Shown here piece by piece: positions 17,720 through 26,829 of a stretch of DNA of 34,933 nt; position 1 is the first letter of the stretch, and every line of letters starts with the position of its first letter. Made by a program: the position numbers and the translations under genes. The notes below the pieces were generated by a model. The model ran no database searches. It was not told the DNA's origin and worked only from the letters and a program-made list of their open reading frames with translations. This DNA is from Treponema sp. (GTDB lineage: Bacteria > Spirochaetota > Spirochaetia > Treponematales > Treponemataceae): contig JAIKYB010000019.1 in assembly GCA_024683675.1 (NCBI GenBank), positions 1 through 34,933 on the forward strand, given 5' to 3'.

Positions 17720-18964
17720 ATGAAATTATATACACGGGGACAGCTTGTTCGTTCTGTAATTATTGTTGGGCTTTCTCTTGGCCTTGTTTTTGCTATTGTA
17801 CTTATTAAATTGACAAAAGGACAGTCTCAGAAGCTTGCTGAAAGTCAGGAAAGCACTGGTCTTGAGACTGCGCTTGAAGCTGCAGAAGATGAAGCAATTG
17901 CTGGTGACACTTCTTTTCTTGAGGAAAATGCTGCAACTGTAATTCCTGTTGCAAATTCTTCCTCTTATTCTCAGGAAGAACTTCAGAATATAAATGTTTA
18001 TTCTATTTGTAACGAGGCTGTTGTAAATATTAATACTCAGATTGTGGCTTACGATTGGTTCCTGGAGCCTTATGTTCAGGACGGTGGCAGTGGAAGCGGT
18101 TCGATTATTGATAAAAGAGGCTATATTCTTACAAACGTACATGTAATTCAGAATGCTTCAAAAATTTATGTTTCACTTTTTGATGGAACTCAGTATGAAG
18201 CTGAAATTGTTGGTCAGGATCTGGACAGTGACCTTGCAGTTATTAAGTTTACTCCTCCTGATGGAATGGAATTAAAGACTATTGGTTTTGGAGATTCGAC
18301 ATCTTTGAAGGTTGGTCAGCGTGTAATTGCAATAGGAAATCCTTTCGGTTTGGAAAGAACTATGACAACGGGTATTGTTTCTGGTCTTGGTCGTCCTATT
18401 CAAAACAGTAACAATAGAATAATCAGAAATATGGTGCAGACTGATGCTGCTATAAATCCGGGAAATTCCGGCGGACCTTTGCTTGATACAAATGGAAAAA
18501 TGATTGGTATTAATACCATGATTAAATCCAGTTCCGGAAGCTCTTCTGGTGTTGGCTTTGCTGTTCCTGCTGAAACTGCAGTTCGTGTAGTTGCCGATTT
18601 AATCAAGTATGGAAAGGTTCAGCGTGGTAAAATTGATGCAAGCTTTGTTCAGAATAGCCAGAGAATAGCCCGTTATGCCGGTCTGGATCTTGCTACGGGG
18701 GTACTTGTTTCTCAGGTTACTAGTGGCGGTAAGGCAGAAAGTGCCGGCTTAAAAGGAGGCACTGAAGCTGTTTATTATGGTTCCCGACGCGATATAATTT
18801 ACATTGGTGGAGATGTAATTACGCAGATTGATAATATTTCGGTTACTACACTTGCAGATTATTATTCGGCTCTTGAAAGCAAGCGTCCTGGTGATGTAGT
18901 TATAGTTGTTGTAAGACGAAATAAACAGAATGTTACTTTGAAGGTGACTCTGGTAGAAAACTAA
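17720..18964 (+). CDS. htrA: Membrane-anchored trypsin-like serine protease with PDZ domain (HtrA/DegS-like)
   Basis: N-terminal TM; TNVHVI (His), DSDLAVIKF (Asp), NPGNSGGPLLD (Ser); one PDZ; ATG at 17720 with SD ggag. Confidence 0.94.
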   Translation: MKLYTRGQLVRSVIIVGLSLGLVFAIVLIKLTKGQSQKLAESQESTGLETALEAAEDEAIAGDTSFLEENAATVIPVANSSSYSQEELQNINVYSICNEAVVNINTQIVAYDWFLEPYVQDGGSGSGSIIDKRGYILTNVHVIQNASKIYVSLFDGTQYEAEIVGQDLDSDLAVIKFTPPDGMELKTIGFGDSTSLKVGQRVIAIGNPFGLERTMTTGIVSGLGRPIQNSNNRIIRNMVQTDAAINPGNSGGPLLDTNGKMIGINTMIKSSSGSSSGVGFAVPAETAVRVVADLIKYGKVQRGKIDASFVQNSQRIARYAGLDLATGVLVSQVTSGGKAESAGLKGGTEAVYYGSRRDIIYIGGDVITQIDNISVTTLADYYSALESKRPGDVVIVVVRRNKQNVTLKVTLVEN

Positions 18965-18973
18965 GGGGCTGTT

Positions 18974-20971
18974 ATGAGAAGATTTGAGGTTGTTTCTCCC
19001 TTTGAGCCAAGTGGCGATCAGGGGCAGGCAATTCAGAAGCTTTCTGAGGGCTTTTTACGGGGTGACAAGTTTCAGACTCTTAAGGGTGTAACAGGCTCTG
19101 GAAAGACCTTTACCATGGCTAAGATAATTGAAGCAGTTCAGCGGCCAACCTTAATCATCAGTCATAATAAAACTCTTTCTGCCCAGCTTTATCGTGAATT
19201 TAAATCTTTTTTTCCAAATAACGCAGTTGAATATTTTGTTTCCTACTACGATTATTATCAGCCGGAAGCTTATGTTGCGGCCAGAGACCTTTATATTGAA
19301 AAGGACTGTGATATAAATCAGGAAATTGACCGTTTGCGTCTGGCAGCTACCTACAGTCTTATGGAACGCCGTGATGTAATTGTAGTTGCAACTGTTTCCT
19401 GTATTTACGGTCTGGGTATGCCTGATGTTTACAAGGGCATGAGGGTACATGTAGAGACCGGACAGGCTTTGAATATAAAGAAGTTTGCTGAATCCTTAAT
19501 TTCAATGCAGTATTCTAGAAATGATGATGTTCTGGACCGGGGAAATTTCCGTATTAAGGGCGATGTAATTGAAGTTTTTCCTCCTTATATGGAAACAGAT
19601 GAAGCTTATAGAATTGAACTGGATTGGGAAGAGGTTGTTCGTATTCGCCGTTTTAATGTTTTAAATCGTGATGTTACCGGTGAACTGGAAGAAACAGTAT
19701 TCTATCCTGCCAAGCACTTTGTTGTTCCACATGATAAATTGATTGAAGCGACCGACCGTATCCAAAAAGAAATGGAAGAACAGGTAGAAGCCTTTAGAGC
19801 GGCTGGTAAAATGCTTGAGGCAGAAAGGCTTAAGACCCGCACAACTTATGATATTGAAATGCTCAAGGAAATGGGGACCTGTCCGGGTATTGAAAATTAT
19901 TCTGCTCCTATTGCGGGGCGAGCTCCCGGAGAGCCTCCTGCAACCCTTCTTCATTACTTTCCGGATGATTTTCTTTGCATGATAGATGAGGCTCACGTTT
20001 CTGTTCCACAAATTGGCGCCATGTATGAGGGGGATCGAAGCCGCAAACTGAATCTGATAAACTTTGGCTTCCGTTTACCTTCTGCTGCAGATAACAGACC
20101 TCTTAAAAAGGCTGAGTTCGACGCTAAAATGAACCAGATTATTTATGTAACGGCAACTCCACGTCCTGAAGAAGTAAAGCAGAGTAGTCAGGTTGTTGAA
20201 CAGCTTATTCGACCTACAGGTCTGCTTGACCCTATTATAGAAGTTAGACCAAGCGAAGGTCAGATGGAGGATATTTACAAGGAAGTGCGTGCCCGTATAG
20301 AAAAGCATGAACGCAGCCTTATTTTGACCTTAACTAAGAAAATGGCAGAGGATTTGACTGATTATCTGACCGAGTTGAAACTTAAGGTAAAGTATATTCA
20401 TTCTGAAATTGACACCTTTGAGAGAGTTGAAATATTGAAATCGCTGCGCAGTGGGGAAATTGACGTTTTGATTGGAATTAACCTTCTGCGCGAAGGTATT
20501 GATTTGCCTGAGGTTTCCTTTATTGCTCTCTTGGATGCTGATAAAATAGGCTTTTTGCGCAGTGAAACCTCTCTTATTCAGATAATTGGTCGTGCTGCCC
20601 GTAATTCTCAGGGTATGGTTGTTATGTATGCTGACCATATGAGCCCTGCTATGGAGGCGGCAATCCGCGAGACTAAGCACAGACGTGAGGTTCAGGAGGC
20701 CTATAACAAGGAGCATGGAATTACTCCAAAAACAATTTCCAAGGCTGTAGAGGATATTCTTGTGCACGAGAAAAAGGATGCTCAGGATGAAGCCAACATG
20801 GAAGTTGATGTGCTTATGAATAAGTCAAATCTCTTTAATGCTAAGGAACGCAAGAAGCTTATAAATGCACTTAAGCAGCAGATGTCTGATTATGCAGACC
20901 GCATGGAATACGAGCAGGCTGCCGCAGTGCGCGACAAAATCTATGAAATTGAGGCTCAGTACGGCAAATAG
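18974..20971 (+). CDS. uvrB: Excinuclease ABC subunit B
   Basis: LKGVTGSGKTFTMAKII; YYDYYQPEAYVAARDLYIEKD; C-terminal UVR motif. Confidence 0.98.
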   Translation: MRRFEVVSPFEPSGDQGQAIQKLSEGFLRGDKFQTLKGVTGSGKTFTMAKIIEAVQRPTLIISHNKTLSAQLYREFKSFFPNNAVEYFVSYYDYYQPEAYVAARDLYIEKDCDINQEIDRLRLAATYSLMERRDVIVVATVSCIYGLGMPDVYKGMRVHVETGQALNIKKFAESLISMQYSRNDDVLDRGNFRIKGDVIEVFPPYMETDEAYRIELDWEEVVRIRRFNVLNRDVTGELEETVFYPAKHFVVPHDKLIEATDRIQKEMEEQVEAFRAAGKMLEAERLKTRTTYDIEMLKEMGTCPGIENYSAPIAGRAPGEPPATLLHYFPDDFLCMIDEAHVSVPQIGAMYEGDRSRKLNLINFGFRLPSAADNRPLKKAEFDAKMNQIIYVTATPRPEEVKQSSQVVEQLIRPTGLLDPIIEVRPSEGQMEDIYKEVRARIEKHERSLILTLTKKMAEDLTDYLTELKLKVKYIHSEIDTFERVEILKSLRSGEIDVLIGINLLREGIDLPEVSFIALLDADKIGFLRSETSLIQIIGRAARNSQGMVVMYADHMSPAMEAAIRETKHRREVQEAYNKEHGITPKTISKAVEDILVHEKKDAQDEANMEVDVLMNKSNLFNAKERKKLINALKQQMSDYADRMEYEQAAAVRDKIYEIEAQYGK

Positions 20972-20973
20972 GC

Positions 20974-21843
20974 CTAGTAATTGTTCAGAGTTTTTCCTGT
21001 GTAAGTCTTTGCGTATTCTGCGCCAGCTCCACGGATAACTTCTTCCATTTTGCTTGTAAGGCGTTTTGCAGCAATTGGCTCTGACAAATCCTTGTATTCA
21101 TCAATTTTAATTACCGGAAGAAGCTTAAAATCATAAAGATAGCGTTCTACGTGGTTGTAAGACCAGAGAGGGTCGTGTTTTCCAAGTCCATATTTGTCAC
21201 TTCCGCCAATGAAGATTGGCTGGATGTCGCAGCCGCAGTAAAGTGCAATGCGGGCTGCTCCCTTCTTATAGTTGTTCTGGCCGTGGCGTGGAGAGCGGGT
21301 TCCTTCCGGGAAGATGATTACATTGCAGCCCTGGTCTGTAAGTTTTTTACATTCAACAAGGACATCATCAAATTCTGTGGTATTTGTAATATAGGCCTGA
21401 TTGATTACTCCGCGAAGAGGTGTATGAGTAAGGCTTCCTCTTACAATACAGGTTGAATTTGGTACAAGGGACATAATATAAACAAAGTCCAGAAGAGAAG
21501 GATGATTTGCAATTATAATCTTGCTGTGAATATCTCGGAATTCCTTTGGGTTTTCTACCTTTCGGATTGATGTACGGGTTACGTTCAGGCTGCCTAAAAA
21601 GTTTCTGAAAGTGTGAGAAATATAGGCTCTGGCAGTGATTCCAAAATCTTTTTTGCTGCCTAAAGAAAAAAGCCTGATAAATGGGAATACAAAAATTGCA
21701 AGGAAAACGGCACCCAATCCAAAATAGATTATGGCAAGAATCTTCATAAGACAGAAAAGGGGGTAAGAGAAGATGTTCTGGATTTTAGGTAGATCCTTGT
21801 GCCCGTATCTTTTTTCAAGTTCTTCTTTTGATTCTTTTGACAT
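20974..21843 (-). CDS. PlsC-like 1-acyl-glycerol-3-phosphate acyltransferase (ApeD-like)
   Basis: NHPSLLDFVYIM (HxxxxD) and FPEGTRSPRHG; next to the truncated KS. Confidence 0.85.
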   Translation of the reverse strand: MSKESKEELEKRYGHKDLPKIQNIFSYPLFCLMKILAIIYFGLGAVFLAIFVFPFIRLFSLGSKKDFGITARAYISHTFRNFLGSLNVTRTSIRKVENPKEFRDIHSKIIIANHPSLLDFVYIMSLVPNSTCIVRGSLTHTPLRGVINQAYITNTTEFDDVLVECKKLTDQGCNVIIFPEGTRSPRHGQNNYKKGAARIALYCGCDIQPIFIGGSDKYGLGKHDPLWSYNHVERYLYDFKLLPVIKIDEYKDLSEPIAAKRLTSKMEEVIRGAGAEYAKTYTGKTLNNY

Positions 21844-21853
21844 GCTCTGGCTC

Positions 21854-22516
21854 CTATTTAAGTATAAGCTTTATGAATTCCTGCGCTGATTCCGGTACAT
21901 TTGAAAAATCATCAAAGGAAATACAATTTGTTGTTTTATCTGAAGCTATAATTCCAGCAAATGCTAAAGGATAATTATCATCAGGTCTTTTTTCGCCATA
22001 GACTTCAGGAACCAGTTCATCAGCATAAACCAAAATAATTTTTTTTTCTGTGCCGGCAAGAACAGGTGCAGCAGCTGTCCTGAAAGCATCCTTAAAGTTT
22101 CCCTTTGAAGGATATATTACTGAATAGCCACCCTTTAATCCAAAGGCAAGAGTTGCTGAAGAAACTGGAGTATTGAAAACAGAAAGTGAAAATCCCGCTG
22201 GTAGAATCATATCGTCTTCAATAAGACCTTTGTTTATAGTAAATTCGCGTTCTATTTCTCCACGATTAGAAATAAAAACAATTTTTGTTTCAGGATTTAC
22301 GTGAGACTTTTCCAAAAGATTATGAATAACATGAACTGTCATTTTTGTAATCTGAGAAAGTCGGCGTCTGAATAAGGGGTCTGTATATTCAAGCTTAGGT
22401 GATTCTTTTATCTGCTCGATTGGAATTACATCATTAGCCCATTCCTGCCAGAGTTCATCATCTGACGCAAGGCCTGGAGCCCAAACTGTAATATCTGAAA
22501 AATAAATGTTCTTCAT
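21854..22516 (-). CDS. Truncated beta-ketoacyl synthase-like protein (ApeC/chain-length-factor-like)
   Basis: 220 aa KS N-terminal-like fold (VWAPGLASDDELWQEW; LRT-type helices; FAGIIAS) without a TACSSS motif. Confidence 0.75.
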   Translation of the reverse strand: MKNIYFSDITVWAPGLASDDELWQEWANDVIPIEQIKESPKLEYTDPLFRRRLSQITKMTVHVIHNLLEKSHVNPETKIVFISNRGEIEREFTINKGLIEDDMILPAGFSLSVFNTPVSSATLAFGLKGGYSVIYPSKGNFKDAFRTAAAPVLAGTEKKIILVYADELVPEVYGEKRPDDNYPLAFAGIIASDKTTNCISFDDFSNVPESAQEFIKLILK

Positions 22517-22541
22517 GCAGATTCTTATCCTATCAGACTAA

Positions 22542-23660
22542 TCAGATTTTTTTGAAGCACAAGAGTGAATATGCGTTAGAACCAAGGTTGTGGTGAGCAC
22601 AATCAAGCTTAAAGCCTGCTTCTTCAATGGCGTCAACCAGCTCCTGGTAGCGATACATCTTACTGTTTCCATTTGCAATACAGGTAAAGTAAAGTGAAGT
22701 GCCCATTAAAGAATAAGAGCTTGCTTCAAATTTCTGTTTGTCCCAGAGAGGCTCTAAAACCCAAACGTTTGTATTTTCGTTTGCAGCTTCATGCACCTTG
22801 CGCAGAATCTTTGTCACCTGATGAAGGCTAAAGCAGTCCAGGAATTGGCTCATCCATACTGCATCAGGATTTGCAGGAAGCTTTGTTGACTCTTCCAGTA
22901 CGTTTCCCATAGAAAAATCAACACGGTCTGCAAAGCCTGCATCTGCTGCATTCTTTTTTGCAACATTTGCCTGACCAGGAAGGTCGCAGATTGTCATTTT
23001 TACATCTTTGTCGTAACGGCAGCAGGTCAAAGACCATTTACCTGTATTTCCACCTATATCAAGGATTGTTTTAGGCTTCTTTGCAAAAACAATAGGGAGT
23101 GCTTCAGGAAAAGCGATGTCAGAGTAGAAGTGGTCAAATTCAAACCAGCTTTTTTTAGCCTGCTCTGGCAGAGTTGAAAGGGCCTCGTAAACTGTAGTCC
23201 ATTTATCACCAAAAACCTTAAGTCCTTCTGGTTTGCCGTTTACTATGGATTTTTCCATATCCCAGGCGCCCTCGTAACAAATGTCATTTGTAAACCAGAA
23301 ATTAACCTTTGTAAGGTCATCTTCTAAAAGCATCCATCCAATTTTTCCAAGCAGGTATCTTTCACTTTTGGGGTCTGATTCAGAATCCTTTGAAAGTTTT
23401 ATAACATTCATGCCTAGTGCCATTTCGCATAAAACTCCGGCACCATATTCTGAAATGTGAGTTTTTTCAGCCAGTTCTTTTCTGGAAATACCTTCATCTC
23501 CTGCATCAGAAATTGCCTGCATAAGTCCCAGATTCAACATTGTTTTAATTGCCTGAAAGGCCAGTGGGGCAAAAGCTATTTTCTGTGCTTCAAATTTTGC
23601 ATCAACAGCTCTTATGTCATCAGTTTTAAATTTGTTGATATTGTAGAAAGAAGAATCCAT
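22542..23660 (-). CDS. SAM-dependent O-methyltransferase (ApeB-like)
   Basis: ILDIGGNTGKWSLTCC SAM motif; DLPGQANVAKKNA; winged-helix dimerisation domain. Confidence 0.85.
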   Translation of the reverse strand: MDSSFYNINKFKTDDIRAVDAKFEAQKIAFAPLAFQAIKTMLNLGLMQAISDAGDEGISRKELAEKTHISEYGAGVLCEMALGMNVIKLSKDSESDPKSERYLLGKIGWMLLEDDLTKVNFWFTNDICYEGAWDMEKSIVNGKPEGLKVFGDKWTTVYEALSTLPEQAKKSWFEFDHFYSDIAFPEALPIVFAKKPKTILDIGGNTGKWSLTCCRYDKDVKMTICDLPGQANVAKKNAADAGFADRVDFSMGNVLEESTKLPANPDAVWMSQFLDCFSLHQVTKILRKVHEAANENTNVWVLEPLWDKQKFEASSYSLMGTSLYFTCIANGNSKMYRYQELVDAIEEAGFKLDCAHHNLGSNAYSLLCFKKI

Positions 23661-23691
23661 TTTTACTCCTGAATGCCTCTATACTATCTTT

Positions 23692-23709
23692 TAGTATGCT
23701 TTTTTTCAA
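23692..23709 (-). promoter_or_regulatory. Promoter region for the apeB-C-D-like operon
   Basis: Minus strand TTGAAA, 17-nt spacer, TAGTAT; -10 sits in an inverted repeat ATACTA-tcttt-TAGTAT (23681-23697). Coordinates approximate. Confidence 0.6.
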
Positions 23710-23804
23710 GATAGAGCTAGAAATTACTAAATATTGCGTTGTTTAGCATAGTTTTCAACCAAACGGAAAAGTAATTCATAATTTTCAATAAAAAAGTCAA
23801 TCTA

Positions 23805-23833
23805 TTGTCATTTTTTTTATGATTTACTATAAT
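23805..23833 (+). promoter_or_regulatory. Sigma70-type promoter for the plus-strand polyene operon
   Basis: TTGTCA (23805-23810), 17 nt, TATAAT (23828-23833). Confidence 0.85.
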
Positions 23834-23867
23834 GGTAAAACTACGTCATATAAATCAGGTATAGGTT

Positions 23868-24128
23868 ATGGATGAATTAAGGAAGGAAATTAAAACAACT
23901 ATTATTTCAGCTTTGCAATTAGAGGATATAACACCAGAAAATATTGTTGATTCTGAGCCTCTTTTTGGAGAAGGTTTGGGGCTTGATTCAATTGACGCTC
24001 TTGAATTAGGAGTAGCTCTTAAAAAGAAATTTGGTATTAAGTTTTCTGCAGAGAGCAGTGAAAATAAAAAGCATTTTGCTTCGGTAAATGCGCTGGCTGA
24101 CTATATTTCCAGCGAAAAGAATAAATAA
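23868..24128 (+). CDS. Acyl carrier protein 1 (ApeE-like)
   Basis: GLGLDSIDALELGVALKKKFGI phosphopantetheine Ser. Confidence 0.9.
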   Translation: MDELRKEIKTTIISALQLEDITPENIVDSEPLFGEGLGLDSIDALELGVALKKKFGIKFSAESSENKKHFASVNALADYISSEKNK

Positions 24129-24148
24129 GCTTATAAAAGGGGGATAAA

Positions 24149-24400
24149 ATGTCTAAGGACGAAATTTTCGACAAGCTTAAAAATATTCTCGTTTCAGAAT
24201 TTGAATTGGATGAAGGTGACGTAACACCAGATGCACTTCTTGGAGACGACTTGGATTTGGATTCTATTGACTCAATCGACTTGATTGTAAAGATGAAGGA
24301 ATTCATGCCAGCAGATAAGGGTAATGTAGATCCTTCTATCTTCAAGACAGTAAAGACTGTTCAGGACGTTGTAGACGCTCTTGTTCCTTATATGGCATAA
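24149..24400 (+). CDS. Acyl carrier protein 2 (ApeF-like)
   Basis: DDLDLDSIDSIDLIVKMKE phosphopantetheine Ser; SD gggg. Confidence 0.92.
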   Translation: MSKDEIFDKLKNILVSEFELDEGDVTPDALLGDDLDLDSIDSIDLIVKMKEFMPADKGNVDPSIFKTVKTVQDVVDALVPYMA

Positions 24401-24421
24401 GTTTTAGTCATAATTCTAATT

Positions 24422-26434
24422 ATGAAGACTTTCCTGCGTGTACTTTTTTATGTAGTTGCAGCTGTATATCCAATACTTGTTTTTACGCTGCTGGTTGTTT
24501 TTAAGGTTGATACTAAAGTTTTATCTTTGTGTATTATTGCTTTAGCCGCTGCATTCTTTTTAAGTGCCACAGGAAAAAAGAAGACCGGAGAGAAAGGTGC
24601 TCTTGACTGGAAACCGTTGGTTAGTTCAGTGCTCTTTCTTGCAGCCGGTCTTTTTTGTTTTATAACAGGCAAGGAATTCTTCCTTAAGATTTATTCTGTT
24701 GTTATAAACATTACCCTGCTATTTGTTTTTGGAAGCACCCTTTTTATGCCGCCAAACATAATTTTCCGTTTTGCGACACTGGCAGATAAGTCTATAAAAG
24801 GTTCTTCTTATGAACAGCAGGTTTATAAGTACTGCCGTAATGTCACCATTGTTTGGTGTTCTTTCTTTATTCTAAATGGTGCTGCAGCCTTCTGTACAAC
24901 CTTTTCCGCTTCAATTTTTGGATTAGATGAAGAGCAGGCTAGAACTGTTTGGGCTATTTATAATGGCGGTATTTCATACGTGCTTATGGGCACGCTTTTT
25001 GTAGTTGAATTTATTATCAGAAAATTGGTGGATGGAAAGATGATTAAGGCATATCCTATTACAAAATTTAATGCAGACTCCAGAAAGGATAATTACATTC
25101 TTTGTTATGATGATGTATGGTCAAAAAAATCTTACAAAACCTGGAAGGATTTTTTGATTGATACAGCAAAAATGAGAAAGTACATTGAAAGCCAGAATAT
25201 AGATGAGTATATCCTTCATTGTGAAGATTACTGGTATTTCCTTTGTACTTTTGTTGCCTTACTTCAGTGTAAAAAGGCAGCTTATCTTACTCAGAATATT
25301 TCAGAAAGTTTCCTGGCTGATGTTAGAAAAGCAGATATGGGCTTCCTGACAGATCAGAAGTCAGCTTCTAGTGATTATGCCTTTATTCCAGAGCTTATAG
25401 AAAATGCTCCACTTCCAGAGCTTTCTTATTATAGAACTACACCAGAAATTAATGGTGAAGAAACACGTATTTTCCTTTTCACTTCTGGAAGTACGGGAAA
25501 GCCAAAGGCTGTTCCACAGCGTATGAAGGAGTTTGAAGAGGATAATGCCTTCATTATTTCAAAGTGGGCTAAAGAATTTACTTCACGTAAGCTGGTTACA
25601 ACTGTAAGTCAGCATCATATTTATGGATTCCTTTTTGGTGTTTCTCTTCCTTTTACCCTGGGAACACCTTTCCGCAGAAACAGAGTAGAATTCCCTGAAG
25701 AATTCGAAAAAATGACTGATGAAAAATATATTTTGATTGCAACTCCAGCCTTCCTTAAGAGAACTGTAGAAGTAGAAGAAAAACTGAATATGAAGAATAT
25801 CTGGATTTTCTCTAGTGGTGGAGCTGTTTCTCCAGAGCTGGCTGTTGAATGTGGAAAGCTTTTTAAGTTCTATCCGCTTGAAGTTTATGGTTCAACAGAA
25901 ACTTCTGGAATTGCATATCGCCAGCAGGATAAAGACGGACTTATCTGGACTCCTTTTGCAAATGCAAAAATCTGGTTGGGTGATGATGGCTGTCTGAGAA
26001 TTATTTCTCCATATATCAAAGATCCAGCTGGTTTTGCAACTGCAGACCTTGCGGAAATTCATGAAGACGGACGTTTTATTTTGAAGGGACGTTCAGATTC
26101 AATTGTAAAAATCGAAGAAAAAAGAATCTCTATGACAGAGGTTGAAAATAGACTTTTGGAAAGTGGACTTGTAGAAGATGTAAAGGTTGTTGCTCTTAGT
26201 AATGATGTTCGTCAGTATCTTGCAGCTGCCCTTGTTCTGAATAAAAAAGGTCAGGAGCAGTTTAAGGATACAGAAAAGTTCCTTATCAATCGTTGGTTCC
26301 ATGATTATCTGATGAAGTTCTTTGAAAACGTCGTAATTCCAAAAAAATGGCGCTTTATGGACAAATTGCCAACAGATGTTCAGGGTAAAAAACATAAGCT
26401 TGAAATTATGGCATTGTTCGAAAAAACAGAATAG
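24422..26434 (+). CDS. Fusion: COG4648-like membrane domain (ApeG-like) + AMP-dependent acyl/aryl ligase (ApeH-like)
   Basis: N-terminal ~200 aa multi-TM with MPPNIIFRFATLADKSI...YCRNVTIVWCSFFILNG; C-terminal FTSGSTGKPKAVP, VYGSTETSG, GRSDSIVKI. Confidence 0.85.
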   Translation: MKTFLRVLFYVVAAVYPILVFTLLVVFKVDTKVLSLCIIALAAAFFLSATGKKKTGEKGALDWKPLVSSVLFLAAGLFCFITGKEFFLKIYSVVINITLLFVFGSTLFMPPNIIFRFATLADKSIKGSSYEQQVYKYCRNVTIVWCSFFILNGAAAFCTTFSASIFGLDEEQARTVWAIYNGGISYVLMGTLFVVEFIIRKLVDGKMIKAYPITKFNADSRKDNYILCYDDVWSKKSYKTWKDFLIDTAKMRKYIESQNIDEYILHCEDYWYFLCTFVALLQCKKAAYLTQNISESFLADVRKADMGFLTDQKSASSDYAFIPELIENAPLPELSYYRTTPEINGEETRIFLFTSGSTGKPKAVPQRMKEFEEDNAFIISKWAKEFTSRKLVTTVSQHHIYGFLFGVSLPFTLGTPFRRNRVEFPEEFEKMTDEKYILIATPAFLKRTVEVEEKLNMKNIWIFSSGGAVSPELAVECGKLFKFYPLEVYGSTETSGIAYRQQDKDGLIWTPFANAKIWLGDDGCLRIISPYIKDPAGFATADLAEIHEDGRFILKGRSDSIVKIEEKRISMTEVENRLLESGLVEDVKVVALSNDVRQYLAAALVLNKKGQEQFKDTEKFLINRWFHDYLMKFFENVVIPKKWRFMDKLPTDVQGKKHKLEIMALFEKTE

Positions 26435-26454
26435 TTTGGGGCAAAGGAGATAAT

Positions 26455-26829
26455 ATGAAAGAAGCAAATAATCACGATATTGTAAATGAAAAGGTAATTT
26501 CTAAGGATGATAATTCTATTGCTTTAGAATTTGTTATTCCTATCACAAGTGATTTCTTTGACGGTCATTTTCCAGAGTATAAGCTTTTACCAGCAGTAGC
26601 TCAGTTTGAAATTATTACAAGATTTTCACGCAAGTATTTTGGAACTCAGCGTTATGTTCCAAATATTAAGAGAATTAAGTTTTCGGCTCCAATCAGACCG
26701 GATACAAAAATCCATCTTGAACTTACATATAAAAAAGAGAAGGGGTCAGTAACATTTAATATGGCTGATGCCAACGTAGAAGGGAAAGTTTATTCATCTG
26801 GAACATTTAGTGTACTGGTTGAAGAATGA
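26455..26829 (+). CDS. Hotdog-fold 3-hydroxyacyl-ACP dehydratase (FabZ/ApeI-like)
   Basis: FFDGHFPEYKLLPAVAQFEII. Confidence 0.82.
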   Translation: MKEANNHDIVNEKVISKDDNSIALEFVIPITSDFFDGHFPEYKLLPAVAQFEIITRFSRKYFGTQRYVPNIKRIKFSAPIRPDTKIHLELTYKKEKGSVTFNMADANVEGKVYSSGTFSVLVEE

